This document shows positions 54,031 through 54,376 of a DNA stretch of 54,376 nucleotides, one piece after another. The notes below the pieces were generated by a model. That model was given only the letters and a program-made list of their open reading frames with translations, did not search any database and was not told where the DNA came from. The stretch covers positions 1 to 54,376 of the forward strand of contig NZ_CANLNE010000009.1 in the NCBI RefSeq assembly GCF_947492555.1, written 5' to 3'. Source of the stretch: an uncultured Roseobacter sp. (GTDB taxonomy: Bacteria > Pseudomonadota > Alphaproteobacteria > Rhodobacterales > Rhodobacteraceae). Positions within the stretch are counted from its first letter, which is position 1. Each line of letters begins with the position of its first letter. Both the position numbers and the translations under genes were made by a program.

Positions 54031-54376
54031 ATGACGGCAGGACGCACCATCGACATCCAGTTACTTGCGCTTGAGGAAAGCTCGGCGGCAGCGCTCTACG
54101 GAATGCTGGAGGTGCTGAGCACGGCGGGGCGTCCGATCCGCGAAAGCAGGGGCATGGATCCGGCTCCGGCGACCCTTGTGCCGCGCATTGTCTCCCCGCT
54201 GCGCAAGCCTTTTCAATGTGCACACGGCATCCCGGTTGTTCCCCATTGCGCTATGGACGCAGACAACATCCCTGGTGTGTTGATCATCACTGAATTCTGG
54301 CTCACACCCGGCGATGACATGACTGATCGCTACGATGACGTGAAGGAATGGCTCAGACTGTGCCGGGAGGCTGGCA
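54031..54376 (+). CDS. GlxA-family AraC-type transcriptional regulator (N-terminal part; continues at base 1)
   Basis: The ATG at 54031 opens a frame that runs to 54299 and continues at base 1, giving 348 residues in total; the last 77 bases here duplicate the window start. The N-terminus MTAGRTIDIQLLALEESSAA resembles the first strand and helix of the DJ-1/PfpI sensor domain of GlxA-like regulators. The start lies 146 bp from the divergent OsmC gene, so this gap probably carries both promoters. I found no clear palindrome in it. Confidence 0.88.
   Translation, partial: MTAGRTIDIQLLALEESSAAALYGMLEVLSTAGRPIRESRGMDPAPATLVPRIVSPLRKPFQCAHGIPVVPHCAMDADNIPGVLIITEFWLTPGDDMTDRYDDVKEWLRLCREAG
54300..54376. 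repeat. Terminal direct repeat (circular-contig overlap), right copy
   Basis: Exact duplicate of bases 1-77, beginning GCTCACACCCGG and ending GGAGGCTGGCA. It lies inside the coding sequence of the GlxA-type regulator, whose frame is preserved on joining base 54299 to base 1. It is an assembly artefact rather than a biological repeat. Confidence 0.95.

Overview
The window is one complete circular plasmid rather than a chromosomal fragment. Bases 54300-54376 repeat bases 1-77 exactly, so the unique circle is 54,299 bp. One regulator gene runs across the artificial ends (starts at 54031, stops at 778). The DnaA-like replication initiator with a parAB pair, the gene families and the high-GC codon use point to the Rhodobacteraceae/Roseobacter group of marine Alphaproteobacteria. 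This is an inference from family recognition; no search was run. I see no relaxase, type IV secretion, transposase, rRNA, tRNA or CRISPR array.

Layout. (a) 54031-778 across the junction, then 1085-4109: GlxA-type AraC regulator, alpha/beta hydrolase, LysR regulator divergent from an EamA exporter. (b) 4482-14623: a plasmid-borne tryptophan/kynurenine to anthraniloyl-CoA catabolic island. kynA-kynU face left. A nine-gene rightward run carries anthraniloyl-CoA monooxygenase/reductase, SDR, MarR, crotonase, acyl-CoA dehydrogenase, cupin, CoA ligase and RidA. A double inverted repeat lies between the two arms. (c) 14905-20743: DUF1127 protein, LysR regulator, a secreted RTX calcium-binding protein, a single-domain globin and an atypical Fic protein. 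(d) 20829-24344: replication and partition, with DnaA-like rep, a probable origin, parA, parB and two parS-like palindromes. (e) 24504-27541: type I secretion adaptor and ABC exporter, the likely route for the RTX protein. (f) 27980-29987: sulfur-import module (DUF2892, Crp/Fnr regulator, two YeeE/YedE half-transporters) with two copies of one palindromic operator. (g) 30188-32722: GFA-family protein and a GGDEF-EAL protein. (h) 32917-44901: sugar-acid catabolism. Gluconate 5-dehydrogenase-like SDR, gluconokinase, a beta-hydroxyacid dehydrogenase and a small barrel protein are followed by two LacI regulators and two complete sugar ABC importers, then a GlcG/HbpS protein. LacI-type operators of one consensus precede both arms. 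(i) 45301-48998: M20 amidohydrolase, AraC and TetR regulators, crotonase. (j) 49353-53884: a leftward gene row of OsmC, DUF1127, FAD monooxygenase, cysteine synthase-glutaredoxin fusion and GNAT acetyltransferase, divergent from the GlxA-type regulator.

How the parts work together. The plasmid is a set of self-regulated catabolic cassettes, most with their own regulator and, in four cases, a visible operator. The kynurenine arm turns tryptophan into anthranilate and the other arm activates and de-aromatises it. The sugar arm imports an unknown sugar or sugar acid and feeds it towards 6-phosphogluconate. The least understood and most interesting cassette is (j), which looks like a thiol or organosulfur processing operon.
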